Of a DNA stretch of 64,000 nucleotides, positions 57,798-64,000 are shown one piece after another. Position numbers and translations under genes: made by a program. Under the pieces are notes generated by a model. The model did not search any database and was not told the DNA's origin. It saw only the letters and a program-made list of their open reading frames with translations. The stretch lies in the NCBI RefSeq assembly GCF_017833035.1, contig NZ_JAFIBM010000001.1, positions 2,377,762 to 2,441,761 of the forward strand, in the 5' to 3' direction. This DNA comes from Frigoribacterium sp. PvP032 (lineage in GTDB: Bacteria; Actinomycetota; Actinomycetes; Actinomycetales; Microbacteriaceae). The number at the start of each line of letters is the position of its first letter. Position 1 is the stretch's first letter.

Positions 57798-59069
57798 ATG
57801 CACGCGCCTCGTCTCCCCCGCCGCACCGGGTCGAGCGCCGCCCCTGCCGCCGCCAGGGCCGCTGCGGCCGCGGTCGCCTGCTCGGCCGTGCTCGTGCTGA
57901 CCACCGGCCTCCAGGCCGTGGCCGTGGAGGCGCCGACCGGGGACGCCGCGTCGGTGCAGCAGCAGATCGACGCGGTCGTCACCTCGCTCGACGAGCTCGA
58001 GGCCGGCGCGGCCGACGCGAGCGAGCAGGCCGTGGTCGCGGAGGGCGCGAGCACCCGCGCCGCCGACGCGCTCGCGGCGGCCGCGACGCGCTCCGACCAG
58101 CTCGACGCGCGGTCCGCAGAGGCCGAGTCGGCCGAGGAGGCGGCCCACCAGCAGGCGGGACAGCTCGCCGCGCACCTGGCCCGCGCCGGCAGCGGCGCCT
58201 CGACGACCAGCGTCCTGCTCGGCTCCGACCACCCCGACCAGGTGCTGCGCCAGCTCGGCACCCTCACCCAGCTCGGCGACCGCTGGCAGGCCGTGCTCGC
58301 CGACGCCACGACGAGCAGCAACGAGCTCGCCTCGCTGCGCGACCAGTCGGAGGCAGCACGTGCCGAACGCGAGCGCCTCGCGACCGAGGCGGCGCAGGAG
58401 GCGTCGGTCGCCTCCTCGGCACAGGCCGCAGCCGACGGCGCGGTCGCGTCGGCGACGAGCCGTACCGACGCGCTCTACTCGCAGCTCGCCGCGCTGAGGC
58501 AGAGCACCGCCGACGCCGAGCGGGTCGCCCGGCGGGACGCGGCTGTGCAGGTGAGCATCGAGCAGGCGGGCGCGGCGGCAGCAGATCGCGGGTCCGCCTC
58601 GGGCGGCGGCGGAGCCGGGGCAGCGGCACCTCCGGCCGTGGCGCCGGCACCCGCGCCCGCTGCGCCTGCACCGGCGCCCGCACCGGCACCTGCACCAGTG
58701 CCGGCACCCGCGCCCGCCCCGGCCCCCGCGCCTGCACCGGTCCCTGCCCCTGCTCCCCCGGCCGGCGTCGTCAACGACCCGGCCGGCGCGAAGGCCTACG
58801 CGGCGTCCAGGATCGGCACGGGCTCCGAGTACAGCTGCCTGGTGCAGCTGTGGAACAAGGAGTCGGGCTGGCGGACCGACGCGCAGAACCCGACGAGCGG
58901 CACCTACGGCATCCCGCAGGCGAACCCGGGGAGCCTGATGGCCTCAGCCGGGCTCGACTGGCGCACCAACTACCGGCCTCAGGTCGACTGGGGCCTCAGC
59001 TACATCGCGGGCCGGTACGGCACGCCGTGCGGGGCCTGGGGCTTCTTCGTCCGGAACAACTGGTACTGA
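57798..59069 (+). CDS. secreted coiled-coil protein with C-terminal lytic-transglycosylase-like domain
   Basis: A 423-aa exported cell-wall protein. The signal peptide or anchor (about 15-43) is followed by an Ala/Glu/Gln-rich coiled coil (about 45-255), then a long Ala-Pro repeat (about 275-325) likely crossing the wall. A C-terminal SLT-like domain (about 330-423) has catalytic Glu E355 in WNKESGW and TYGIPQANPGS. The same architecture is known in actinobacterial aggregation-promoting/resuscitation-type hydrolases. Ends RNNWY. It is convergent with rpsO. Confidence 0.88.
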   Translation: MHAPRLPRRTGSSAAPAAARAAAAAVACSAVLVLTTGLQAVAVEAPTGDAASVQQQIDAVVTSLDELEAGAADASEQAVVAEGASTRAADALAAAATRSDQLDARSAEAESAEEAAHQQAGQLAAHLARAGSGASTTSVLLGSDHPDQVLRQLGTLTQLGDRWQAVLADATTSSNELASLRDQSEAARAERERLATEAAQEASVASSAQAAADGAVASATSRTDALYSQLAALRQSTADAERVARRDAAVQVSIEQAGAAAADRGSASGGGGAGAAAPPAVAPAPAPAAPAPAPAPAPAPVPAPAPAPAPAPAPVPAPAPPAGVVNDPAGAKAYAASRIGTGSEYSCLVQLWNKESGWRTDAQNPTSGTYGIPQANPGSLMASAGLDWRTNYRPQVDWGLSYIAGRYGTPCGAWGFFVRNNWY

Positions 59070-59121
59070 GCCGATCCGCCGGGGCTGGGCCTGCCGCGGT
59101 GGACGACGCCGGGCACGAGAA

Positions 59122-59154
59122 CGGCCCCCGCCCTGCAGAGCAGGACGGGGGCCG
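59122..59154 (-). terminator. terminator after rpsO
   Basis: A 14-bp stem with a single mismatch (59122-59135 with 59141-59154) and 5-nt loop, about 33 nt past the rpsO stop. It may serve both convergent genes. Confidence 0.8.
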
Positions 59155-59187
59155 GAGTCGAGACCCGGAGGTCGTCGGCGAGGTCGA

Positions 59188-59457
59188 CTAGCGACGCAGG
59201 CCGAGACGACCGATCAGCGTGCGGTAGCGCTCGATGTCGACCTTGGACAGGTAGCCCAGGAGACGGCGGCGCTGGCCCACGAGGAGCAGCAGACCACGAC
59301 GCGAGTGGTGGTCGTGCTTGTGCTCTTTGAGGTGCTCGGTGAGGTCGAGGATGCGCTGGGTCATCACGGCGATCTGGACCTCGGGGGATCCGGTGTCGCC
59401 GGGGTGGGTCGCGTAGTCTTCGATGATCCGGGTCTTGACGTCAGGTGCGAGTGCCAT
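59188..59457 (-). CDS. rpsO: 30S ribosomal protein S15
   Basis: 89-aa 16S-binding protein with the family landmarks [36 protein letters not shown] and [10 protein letters not shown]. rpsO and pnp are usually adjacent; here a plus-strand secreted-protein gene separates them. The mRNA leader is about 85 nt if the -10 at 59547-59552 is used, which leaves room for the S15 autoregulation known in other bacteria. Confidence 0.98.
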   Translation of the reverse strand: MALAPDVKTRIIEDYATHPGDTGSPEVQIAVMTQRILDLTEHLKEHKHDHHSRRGLLLLVGQRRRLLGYLSKVDIERYRTLIGRLGLRR

Positions 59458-59546
59458 TCAGGATCCCCTTCCAGTTCGTTGCGCGGCGCCCGTCACAGGA
59501 TGTGCGAGCTCTCTTGTTCCGCGGCCGTTCAGACGGCAACCTGGCG

Positions 59547-59552
59547 AGCTTA
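59547..59552 (-). promoter_or_regulatory. candidate rpsO -10 box
   Basis: TGGTAAGCT on the minus strand gives an extended -10 (TAAGCT). It lies just inside the end of the VanZ-like gene. Confidence 0.4.
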
Positions 59553-60023
59553 CCAGACGGGCGACGGGCGGGCGGAGCTGCGCTTGGCGCGCGAACGTCG
59601 GCTCCTCGGCAGGACGAGACCGACGAACGCGGCCCCGACGGCGGCGCCGATCGTGTTCATCAGGATGTCCTGCGGGTCGGAGAACCGAGTCGTCGACAGG
59701 GCGGTCGCCTGGTAGGTCTCGATGGCGCAGGTCGCGGCGAAGCCGACCACGACGCCGACCCACCAGGCGCGCTTCGGGAGGAGCAGCGCGGGGAACATGC
59801 CCATCGGCACGAACATGGCGACGTTGGCCGCCGCCTCGACCCTGGCGAACGTGATCCAGCTCGTCTCCTCGTGCCGGCCGAGGAAGTCGAGCGCACGCCA
59901 GAGGAGCTCGGACGTCCCGTCGCCGTAGACGGACGGGCGCAGCGTCATCCAGGCCACCCCGGCGAGGTAGACGAGGCTGAAGAGGAGGAGGACGGCGCGG
60001 CGCATCCGACCATGGTGCGGCAT
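59550..60023 (-). CDS. VanZ-like membrane protein
   Basis: A 157-aa inner-membrane protein with about four helices (9-27, 66-85, 87-105, 120-140) and the VanZ-family pattern NVAMFVPMGMF, FAATCAIETYQ and DILMNTIGAAVG. VanZ relatives include a teicoplanin-resistance protein, but most are of unknown function and probably unrelated to resistance. ATG at 60023 or 60005. A basic tail ends the protein. Confidence 0.85.
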   Translation of the reverse strand: MPHHGRMRRAVLLLFSLVYLAGVAWMTLRPSVYGDGTSELLWRALDFLGRHEETSWITFARVEAAANVAMFVPMGMFPALLLPKRAWWVGVVVGFAATCAIETYQATALSTTRFSDPQDILMNTIGAAVGAAFVGLVLPRSRRSRAKRSSARPSPVW

Positions 60024-60112
60024 GACGGCTCTGAAGTCGCTGCCCGGAGCCGAGGACCATCCTCCCGACGGAGACGATCGACCCCGGGGAGGGAGGACCG
60101 GGGGGCGCCTCC

Positions 60113-60118
60113 TAGGCT
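60113..60118 (+). promoter_or_regulatory. -10 box for leaderless M50B gene
   Basis: TAGGCT on the plus strand, 6 nt before the ATG at 60125. Confidence 0.5.
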
Positions 60119-60124
60119 GACGGG

Positions 60125-60868
60125 ATGGACGAGACCACCGCCTCCCTGGCCGCGCTCTGGGCCCGGGTCGCGGAGCGCGCCGATCCGCTCCCCCTGTCGT
60201 GGATGCTGCTGGCCGTCGCGGCCGGGGCCGCGCTCGTGCTGCTGCCGGGCACCTGGCACACGGTGCGGCACGCGGTCACCGTCGTGCACGAGGGCGGGCA
60301 CGGCCTGGCCGCGGTGCTGACCGGGCGGCGCCTGACCGGGATCCGGCTGCACTCGGACACGTCGGGGCTGACGGTCTCGCGCGGGCCGCGGTCCGGGCCG
60401 GGCATGGTGCTCACCCTCCTCGCGGGCTACACGGCCCCGGCGCTGGCCTCGCTCGGCGCCTCCTGGCTGCTCGGCGCGGGCTTCGCCGCCGGGCTGCTCT
60501 GGGCGCTGCTGCTGCTGCTCGCGCTGATGCTCGTGCAGATCCGGAACTGGTTCGGGCTGTGGGTCGTGCTCGTCGGCGGGGCCGTCGTCGCGAGTGTCAC
60601 GTGGCTCGCCCCGGTCGAGTGGCAGCAGGTGTTCGGGCTCGTGCTGGTGAGCGTGCTGGGGCTCGGCGCCCTGCGCGCCTCCGTCGAGCTGCAGTCGAGC
60701 CGACGACGAGCGGCACGGCACGGCGCCCGCACCGAGTCGGACGCCGACCAGCTGGCCGGGCTCACCCGGGTGCCCGGCATCCTGTGGGTCGGCGTGTTCG
60801 TCGGGGTCTCGGCGGCGTGCCTCGTGGGCGCGTCGCTGCTGTTGTTCCCGGGGTGGCTCGCGCCCTAG
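60125..60868 (+). CDS. M50B-like membrane metallopeptidase family protein
   Basis: A 247-aa membrane protein with about six helices. The zinc motif HEGGH (55-59) opens the second helix region, and the GYTAPALASLGASWLLG segment is typical of the M50B-like family. The second half has helices around 120-180 and 220-243 with a basic Arg-rich loop between. Peptidase activity is inferred from the HExxH motif; the substrate is unknown. Confidence 0.85.
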   Translation: MDETTASLAALWARVAERADPLPLSWMLLAVAAGAALVLLPGTWHTVRHAVTVVHEGGHGLAAVLTGRRLTGIRLHSDTSGLTVSRGPRSGPGMVLTLLAGYTAPALASLGASWLLGAGFAAGLLWALLLLLALMLVQIRNWFGLWVVLVGGAVVASVTWLAPVEWQQVFGLVLVSVLGLGALRASVELQSSRRRAARHGARTESDADQLAGLTRVPGILWVGVFVGVSAACLVGASLLLFPGWLAP

Positions 60869-60882
60869 GCGTGGCTCGCGCC

Positions 60883-61422
60883 TCAGGCGGGAGCGCTGCC
60901 GAGGGCGTGCACGGGGATGCGCGACGCGAGGCGCTCGCGGCCGGGCAGGCCGTCGAGCTCGAGCAGCACGGCGATGCCCACGACCTCGTAGCCCGCGCGC
61001 TCGAGCAGGGTGACGGTCGCGTCGGCCGTGCCGCCCGTCGCGAGGACGTCGTCGACCACCAGCACCCGCGTGCCCGGCGGCAGCTGGCTCGGCCGCAGCT
61101 CGAGCGTCGCCTCGCCGTACTCGAGCGCGTAGCTCTCGCTCAGGACCTCGCCGGGCAGCTTGCCGGCCTTCCGCACGGTGAGGACGCCGACGCCCTGCTC
61201 GATCGCGATGCCGCCGGCGAGCGCGAAGCCCCGGGCCTCGATGCCGGCCACGGCCGTGAAGGCCCCGTCGAACGGCTCGGAGAGGGCGGCGGTCACGGTC
61301 GCGAAGGCGTCCGCGTCGGAGAAGAGCGGCGTCACGTCGCGGAACAGGATCCCGGGGACGGGGAAGTCGGGCACGACGGCGATCATGCGGTCGACGAGGG
61401 CGGAGGCGTCGGAGGCGGTCAT
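60883..61422 (-). CDS. apt: adenine phosphoribosyltransferase
   Basis: Purine-salvage enzyme of 179 aa converting adenine and PRPP to AMP. The PRPP-binding motif VLVVDDVLATGGTA (about 120-133), IEARGFALAG and the flexible-loop RKAGKLPGEV are all present. ATG 61422 has TAGCGT 7 nt upstream (leaderless). It is convergent with the M50B gene and divergent from the M4 protease gene. Confidence 0.96.
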   Translation of the reverse strand: MTASDASALVDRMIAVVPDFPVPGILFRDVTPLFSDADAFATVTAALSEPFDGAFTAVAGIEARGFALAGGIAIEQGVGVLTVRKAGKLPGEVLSESYALEYGEATLELRPSQLPPGTRVLVVDDVLATGGTADATVTLLERAGYEVVGIAVLLELDGLPGRERLASRIPVHALGSAPA

Positions 61423-61429
61423 CCGGTCG

Positions 61430-61435
61430 ACGCTA
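61430..61435 (-). promoter_or_regulatory. -10 box for leaderless apt
   Basis: TAGCGT on the minus strand, 7 nt before the ATG. Confidence 0.5.
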
Positions 61436-61561
61436 CCGGCTCGCGGAGGTCGCCCCGCACCTCCTGCGGTCTGCCACCCCTCGCGACTGCGCACCTGCTC
61501 GCTCGTGACGATCGTGTGAACGGACGCGCCCGATGTCGGAGGCAGGTGCCAGAGTCTGGAC

Positions 61562-62605
61562 ATGACCCGCTTCATCGTTCCCCCGTACCTGCTCGCCCAC
61601 CTCGCCGCGGCCGACACGGACCGCTTCGTGCGCGCTCCCGAGGCGGCCCGCCAGGGGCTGCTGCAGATCGACGAGGTGCGCGCGGCGCGCAGCGAGGCAC
61701 CGCCGGTGAGACGGGGCGCCGTCGCCAGGGGGCCCGAGGTCGAGCGGACCATCTCGGATGCGCAGGGCACCGAGCACCTGCCAGGGGTCCTGGTCCGCGG
61801 CGAGGGCGAGCCCGCGGGCGACGACGTCGCGGTGACCGAGGCGTACGACGCGCTCGGCGCGACGCACGCGCTGTTCCTCGAGGCCTACGGGCGGTCGAGC
61901 ATCGACGGTGCCGGCCTGCCCCTCGACGCGACCGTGCACTACGGCCAGGACTACGACAACGCGTTCTGGAACGGCGAGCGGATGGTCTTCGGCGACGGCG
62001 ACGGCGAGGTGTTCCGCCGGTTCACCGCCTCGGTCAGCGTCATCGGCCACGAGCTCGCCCACGGCGTGACGCAGTACACGGCGAACCTCGAGTACCAGGG
62101 GCAGTCTGGTGCGCTGAACGAGTCGGTCAGCGACGTCTTCGGCGCGCTGGTCGAGCAGCACCTGTTCGACCAGACGGCCGAGCAGGCGACGTGGCTGATC
62201 GGCGAGGGTCTCTTCACCGAGGCCGTCGAGGGCCGCGCGCTCCGCTCGATGTCGGCGCCCGGCACGGCGTACGACGACGACGTGCTCGGCAAGGACCCCC
62301 AGCCGGCGCACATGGACGACTACGTCGAGACGACCGACGACAACGGGGGCGTGCACCTCAACTCGGGCATCCCGAACCGGGCGTTCTTCCTCGTCGCCGA
62401 CGCCCTCGGCGGCCGCGCGTGGGAGCGTGCGGGGCAGGTCTGGTACGACACGCTCGTCGGCGGGCTCGTGTCGACGACCGCCTCCTTCGCGGAGTTCGCC
62501 GCGGCGACCGTCTCGGCCGCCGCCGCCCGGTACGGGGAGGACTCGGAGGAGGCGCGGGCCACGACCGCGGGCTGGCAGGGCGTGGGCGTCGAGCCGGCGG
62601 CCTGA
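61562..62605 (+). CDS. protealysin-like M4 (thermolysin-family) metalloprotease
   Basis: 347 aa and no signal peptide. The zinc-binding HELAH (163-167) and the third-ligand region NESVSD (186-191) are intact, and the second catalytic His lies in DNGGVHLNSGIPNRAF. The N-terminus has IVPPYLL (5-11), the PPxL motif of the short protealysin-type propeptide, instead of the long FTP/PepSY prodomain. Protealysins act intracellularly or leave the cell by unknown means. CAGAGT lies 6 nt before the ATG. The next gene encodes an emfourin-like inhibitor. Confidence 0.92.
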   Translation: MTRFIVPPYLLAHLAAADTDRFVRAPEAARQGLLQIDEVRAARSEAPPVRRGAVARGPEVERTISDAQGTEHLPGVLVRGEGEPAGDDVAVTEAYDALGATHALFLEAYGRSSIDGAGLPLDATVHYGQDYDNAFWNGERMVFGDGDGEVFRRFTASVSVIGHELAHGVTQYTANLEYQGQSGALNESVSDVFGALVEQHLFDQTAEQATWLIGEGLFTEAVEGRALRSMSAPGTAYDDDVLGKDPQPAHMDDYVETTDDNGGVHLNSGIPNRAFFLVADALGGRAWERAGQVWYDTLVGGLVSTTASFAEFAAATVSAAAARYGEDSEEARATTAGWQGVGVEPAA

Positions 62606-62691
62606 GCGCTCGGCGGTTCGGCCGGCAGCTCGGACGCTCGGCGCTGCGGCCGCCCGTGCGCCGGGCCCCTCGGCCGCTCGGCGCCGCGGAG

Positions 62692-62697
62692 TAGCAT
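62692..62697 (+). promoter_or_regulatory. -10 box for leaderless emfourin gene
   Basis: TAGCAT on the plus strand, 7 nt before the ATG at 62705. Confidence 0.5.
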
Positions 62698-62704
62698 CGC
62701 GGCC

Positions 62705-63046
62705 ATGATGGTGACCGTCCAGAGGTCCGGCGGCTTCGCCGGGCTCACCCGCACCTGGCAGGTCGACGTCGACGCCGAGCCCGACACCGAGTCCTGGCTC
62801 GTGCTGCTCGACCTGGTGCCCTGGCAGGAGGCCCCCGCCCCGACCCAGCCGGTGCAGCCCGATCGCTTCGTGTGGGTGATCTCGGCGGAGACGTCGCCGG
62901 CCAAGAAGGCGAAGCTGCCCGAGCAGCAGGTGACCGGGCCCTGGCGAGAGCTCGTCGACCGGGTGCGCGAGGTGAGTGACGCCGAGCGGGCTGCCGACGG
63001 ACACGGCACCCGACCGGACTCCGCCGCGCCAGGACGCGAGGGCTAG
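62705..63046 (+). CDS. emfourin-like M4 protease inhibitor
   Basis: A 113-aa soluble protein. The start VTVQRSGGFAGLTRTWQVDV matches emfourin, the inhibitor family found next to protealysin genes (Serratia proteamaculans emfourin is the known example). The middle is Asp/Trp-rich and the tail is charged and probably disordered. It lies 100 bp after the M4 gene with its own leaderless promoter, so it can be made in excess of the protease. Inhibition is inferred. Confidence 0.8.
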   Translation: MMVTVQRSGGFAGLTRTWQVDVDAEPDTESWLVLLDLVPWQEAPAPTQPVQPDRFVWVISAETSPAKKAKLPEQQVTGPWRELVDRVREVSDAERAADGHGTRPDSAAPGREG

Positions 63047-63050
63047 CCGC

Positions 63051-63650
63051 GTGCCCTCTCGAGACACCGTCTTCGCGTCGATCGCCGCGCTCGTCGTCGT
63101 CGGGGGCGCTGTCGGGATCGGGCTCGTCGGGTCGGCGCAGCCGTCCCGGGTCTTCGGCGCCGAGACCGCTCCCCCGTGGCCGGTGCCCGCAGTCGGCGAT
63201 CGGCTCGACCGTGCCGAGCTCGCCGGCATGCAGAACGTCTGGGGCGAGGACCTCGCGATGCACGTCCACACGCACCTCTCGATCACCGTCGACGGGGCGG
63301 CCGTGACGATCCCCGGAGACATCGGGCACGACGCCGACACGAAGCTCGCCGCTCCGCTGCACACCCACGACACGTCCGGCATCGTGCACGTCGAGTCGCC
63401 TCGTCGGGAGTCCTTCGTGCTCGGCCAGCTCTTCACCGAGTGGGACGTGCACCTCGACGCCGTGAGCATCGGCTCGCTCGGACCGGACGACGGCCTCGAG
63501 CTGACGACGTTCGTGGACGGGAGCCGCTGGTCGGGCGACCCGGCCGGCATCCGGCTGAGCGACTTCGAGGACGTCGCGCTCGTGCTCGCGCCCCGGGGCG
63601 AGTCCGTGACCGCGCCTCCTTCGTTCGCCTGGCCGCCCGACTACCGCTAG
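63051..63650 (+). CDS. membrane-anchored or secreted His-rich protein (HxHxH motif)
   Basis: A 199-aa protein. The N-terminal hydrophobic segment (about 8-28) is a signal or anchor. The extracytoplasmic domain contains HVHTHLSITVDG (71-82) and LHTHDTSGIVHVES (about 104-117), followed by a Phe/Trp-containing LGQLFTEWDV. The spaced histidines suggest metal binding. Similar domains occur in unnamed actinobacterial exported proteins, but I know no function. GTG 63051 lies 4 nt after the emfourin stop, so cotranscribed. An earlier in-frame ATG (62976) inside emfourin is unlikely. Confidence 0.75.
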   Translation: MPSRDTVFASIAALVVVGGAVGIGLVGSAQPSRVFGAETAPPWPVPAVGDRLDRAELAGMQNVWGEDLAMHVHTHLSITVDGAAVTIPGDIGHDADTKLAAPLHTHDTSGIVHVESPRRESFVLGQLFTEWDVHLDAVSIGSLGPDDGLELTTFVDGSRWSGDPAGIRLSDFEDVALVLAPRGESVTAPPSFAWPPDYR

Positions 63651-63688
63651 CGCGTCGGCGTCGGCGTCGGCGTCCGCACCCGCAGGAC

Positions 63689-63726
63689 CCGCGCGCACCC
63701 TCCCGCGCGCCGAAGGGTGCGCGCGG
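63689..63726 (+). terminator. terminator after the His-rich protein gene
   Basis: A perfect 13-bp stem (63689-63701 with 63714-63726) and 12-nt loop, about 40 nt past the stop. A short GTCGGC hexamer run (63654-63674) precedes it. Confidence 0.75.
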
Positions 63727-63762
63727 CTTCGGCGGGTGCCGACGATCCAGCGCGGGCGGCGT

Positions 63763-63840
63763 TGCTCGAGGGCGGGTCAACGTCGTCGAGGGCGGGTCCG
63801 CGATGACCCGCCCTCGACGACGGCGACCCGCCCTCGAGCA
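63763..63840. repeat. nested inverted repeats of a CTCGAGGGCGGGTC element
   Basis: Four copies of a roughly 14-16 bp element, two in each orientation. The inner pair (63781-63798 with 63805-63822) is a perfect 18-bp stem with a 6-nt loop. The outer pair (63763-63778 with 63825-63840) is a perfect 16-bp stem enclosing it. No coding role is evident. Confidence 0.85.
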
Positions 63841-63884
63841 TCAGGAGGCGGAGACGGGCACGCACGGGAGCAGGTGCTCGCGGT

Positions 63885-64000
63885 GGCGGCAGCGCAGGAG
63901 GTGGCGGCAGCGCAGGTGACGGCGGCAGCGCAGGAGGCGGCGGCAGCGCAGGTGACGGCGGCAGCGCAGGAGGCGGCGGAAGAAGTGCAGGAGGCGGCGG
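63885..64000. repeat. 18-bp tandem repeat, open at the window edge
   Basis: Five or so copies of GGCAGCGCAGGWGRCGGC, alternating AGGAGG and AGGTGAC versions, then a diverged AAGAAGTGCAGGAGG copy. It could be the end of a minus-strand gene entering from the right. One minus frame gives Pro-Pro-Ala-Leu repeats, open down to 63647. Another gives Cys-Arg-Arg-Leu-like repeats, stopping at 63841. I cannot decide whether it is coding. Confidence 0.7.

Noticed and set aside
58640-58770. Repeated GC-rich units as a CRISPR or minisatellite
   Set aside because: They encode the Ala-Pro wall spacer of the secreted protein in frame; no spacers or palindromic repeats.
59550-60023. VanZ homologue as a glycopeptide resistance gene
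   Set aside because: No van partner genes nearby; VanZ-like proteins are common housekeeping membrane proteins.
63176-63919. Plus-strand 247-residue frame over the His-rich protein and repeats
   Set aside because: Arg-rich shadow in a different frame from the exported protein; crosses the terminator hairpins.
63885-64000. Plus-strand Gly-Ser-Ala repeat protein
   Set aside because: The frame opens after a stop at 63804-63806 and has no ATG or GTG before the repeats.

Overview
This is a high-GC chromosomal segment from an actinobacterium. It looks like family Microbacteriaceae (Curtobacterium, Frigoribacterium, Clavibacter or Leifsonia-like). The grounds are the 16S/23S sequence, GTG starts, the bifunctional PriA in the histidine operon, ThyX, ClgR, DUF3046 next to recA, and the dap/thyX/rnj/ftsK/recA gene order. 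The genus assignment is my judgement; no database search was run. No phage, insertion sequence, CRISPR array or tRNA was found. Nearly everything is core genome, and only the right end looks accessory.

Layout: 1-4400 holds the 5' part of 23S, the spacer, the complete 16S and the rrn leader and promoters, all on the minus strand. 4416-6344 carries tyrS and an alkyladenine DNA glycosylase. 6350-14572 is the arginine pathway on the minus strand: argC-J-B-D-F, then argG-H, then a 44-residue membrane peptide. 14630-18174 is pheST. 18290-21734 is a GluABCD-type amino-acid ABC transporter. 21817-24000 has a SpoU rRNA methylase and infC-rpmI-rplT. 24289-28660 has a DUF1844 gene and hisC-hisB-hisH-priA followed by an SseB-like gene. 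28764-30098 is a divergent LysM gene/lexA pair. 30174-41253 has hflX, a methyltransferase, dapF-miaA-recX-recA, DUF3046, clgR, cinA, pgsA and ftsK. 41401-44497 is an adaptor/ATPase/permease efflux cluster. 44575-52929 has rnj-dapA, thyX, an epimerase, a TPR-like protein, dapB, a GNAT acetyltransferase, a phosphatase and an M16 peptidase. 53170-59457 has a TetR regulator, an aldo/keto reductase, pnp, a secreted transglycosylase-like protein and rpsO. 59550-63650 has VanZ, M50B, apt, a protealysin-like M4 protease with an emfourin-like inhibitor, and a His-rich secreted protein. The right edge holds nested palindromes and an 18-bp tandem repeat that runs out of the window.

Many genes overlap by 1 or 4 bases (GTGA, ATGA, TGATG), which indicates translational coupling: argC/J/B/D/F, argG/H, hisC/B/H, priA/sseB, recA/recX, miaA/dapF, pgsA/cinA and the ABC clusters. 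A striking second pattern is a TANNNT -10 box placed 6 or 7 nt before the start codon. I count 15 genes with it. This predicts leaderless transcription and settles several start choices. SOS control is visible as LexA-box-like palindromes at lexA/LysM and at recA.

The most interesting points are the leaderless promoters, the AUC start of infC, the M4 protease/emfourin pair with its linked HxHxH protein, three convergent gene pairs whose stop codons share one CTAG, the recurrent GAGGCGC palindromes, and the nested palindrome plus 18-bp repeats at the right edge.
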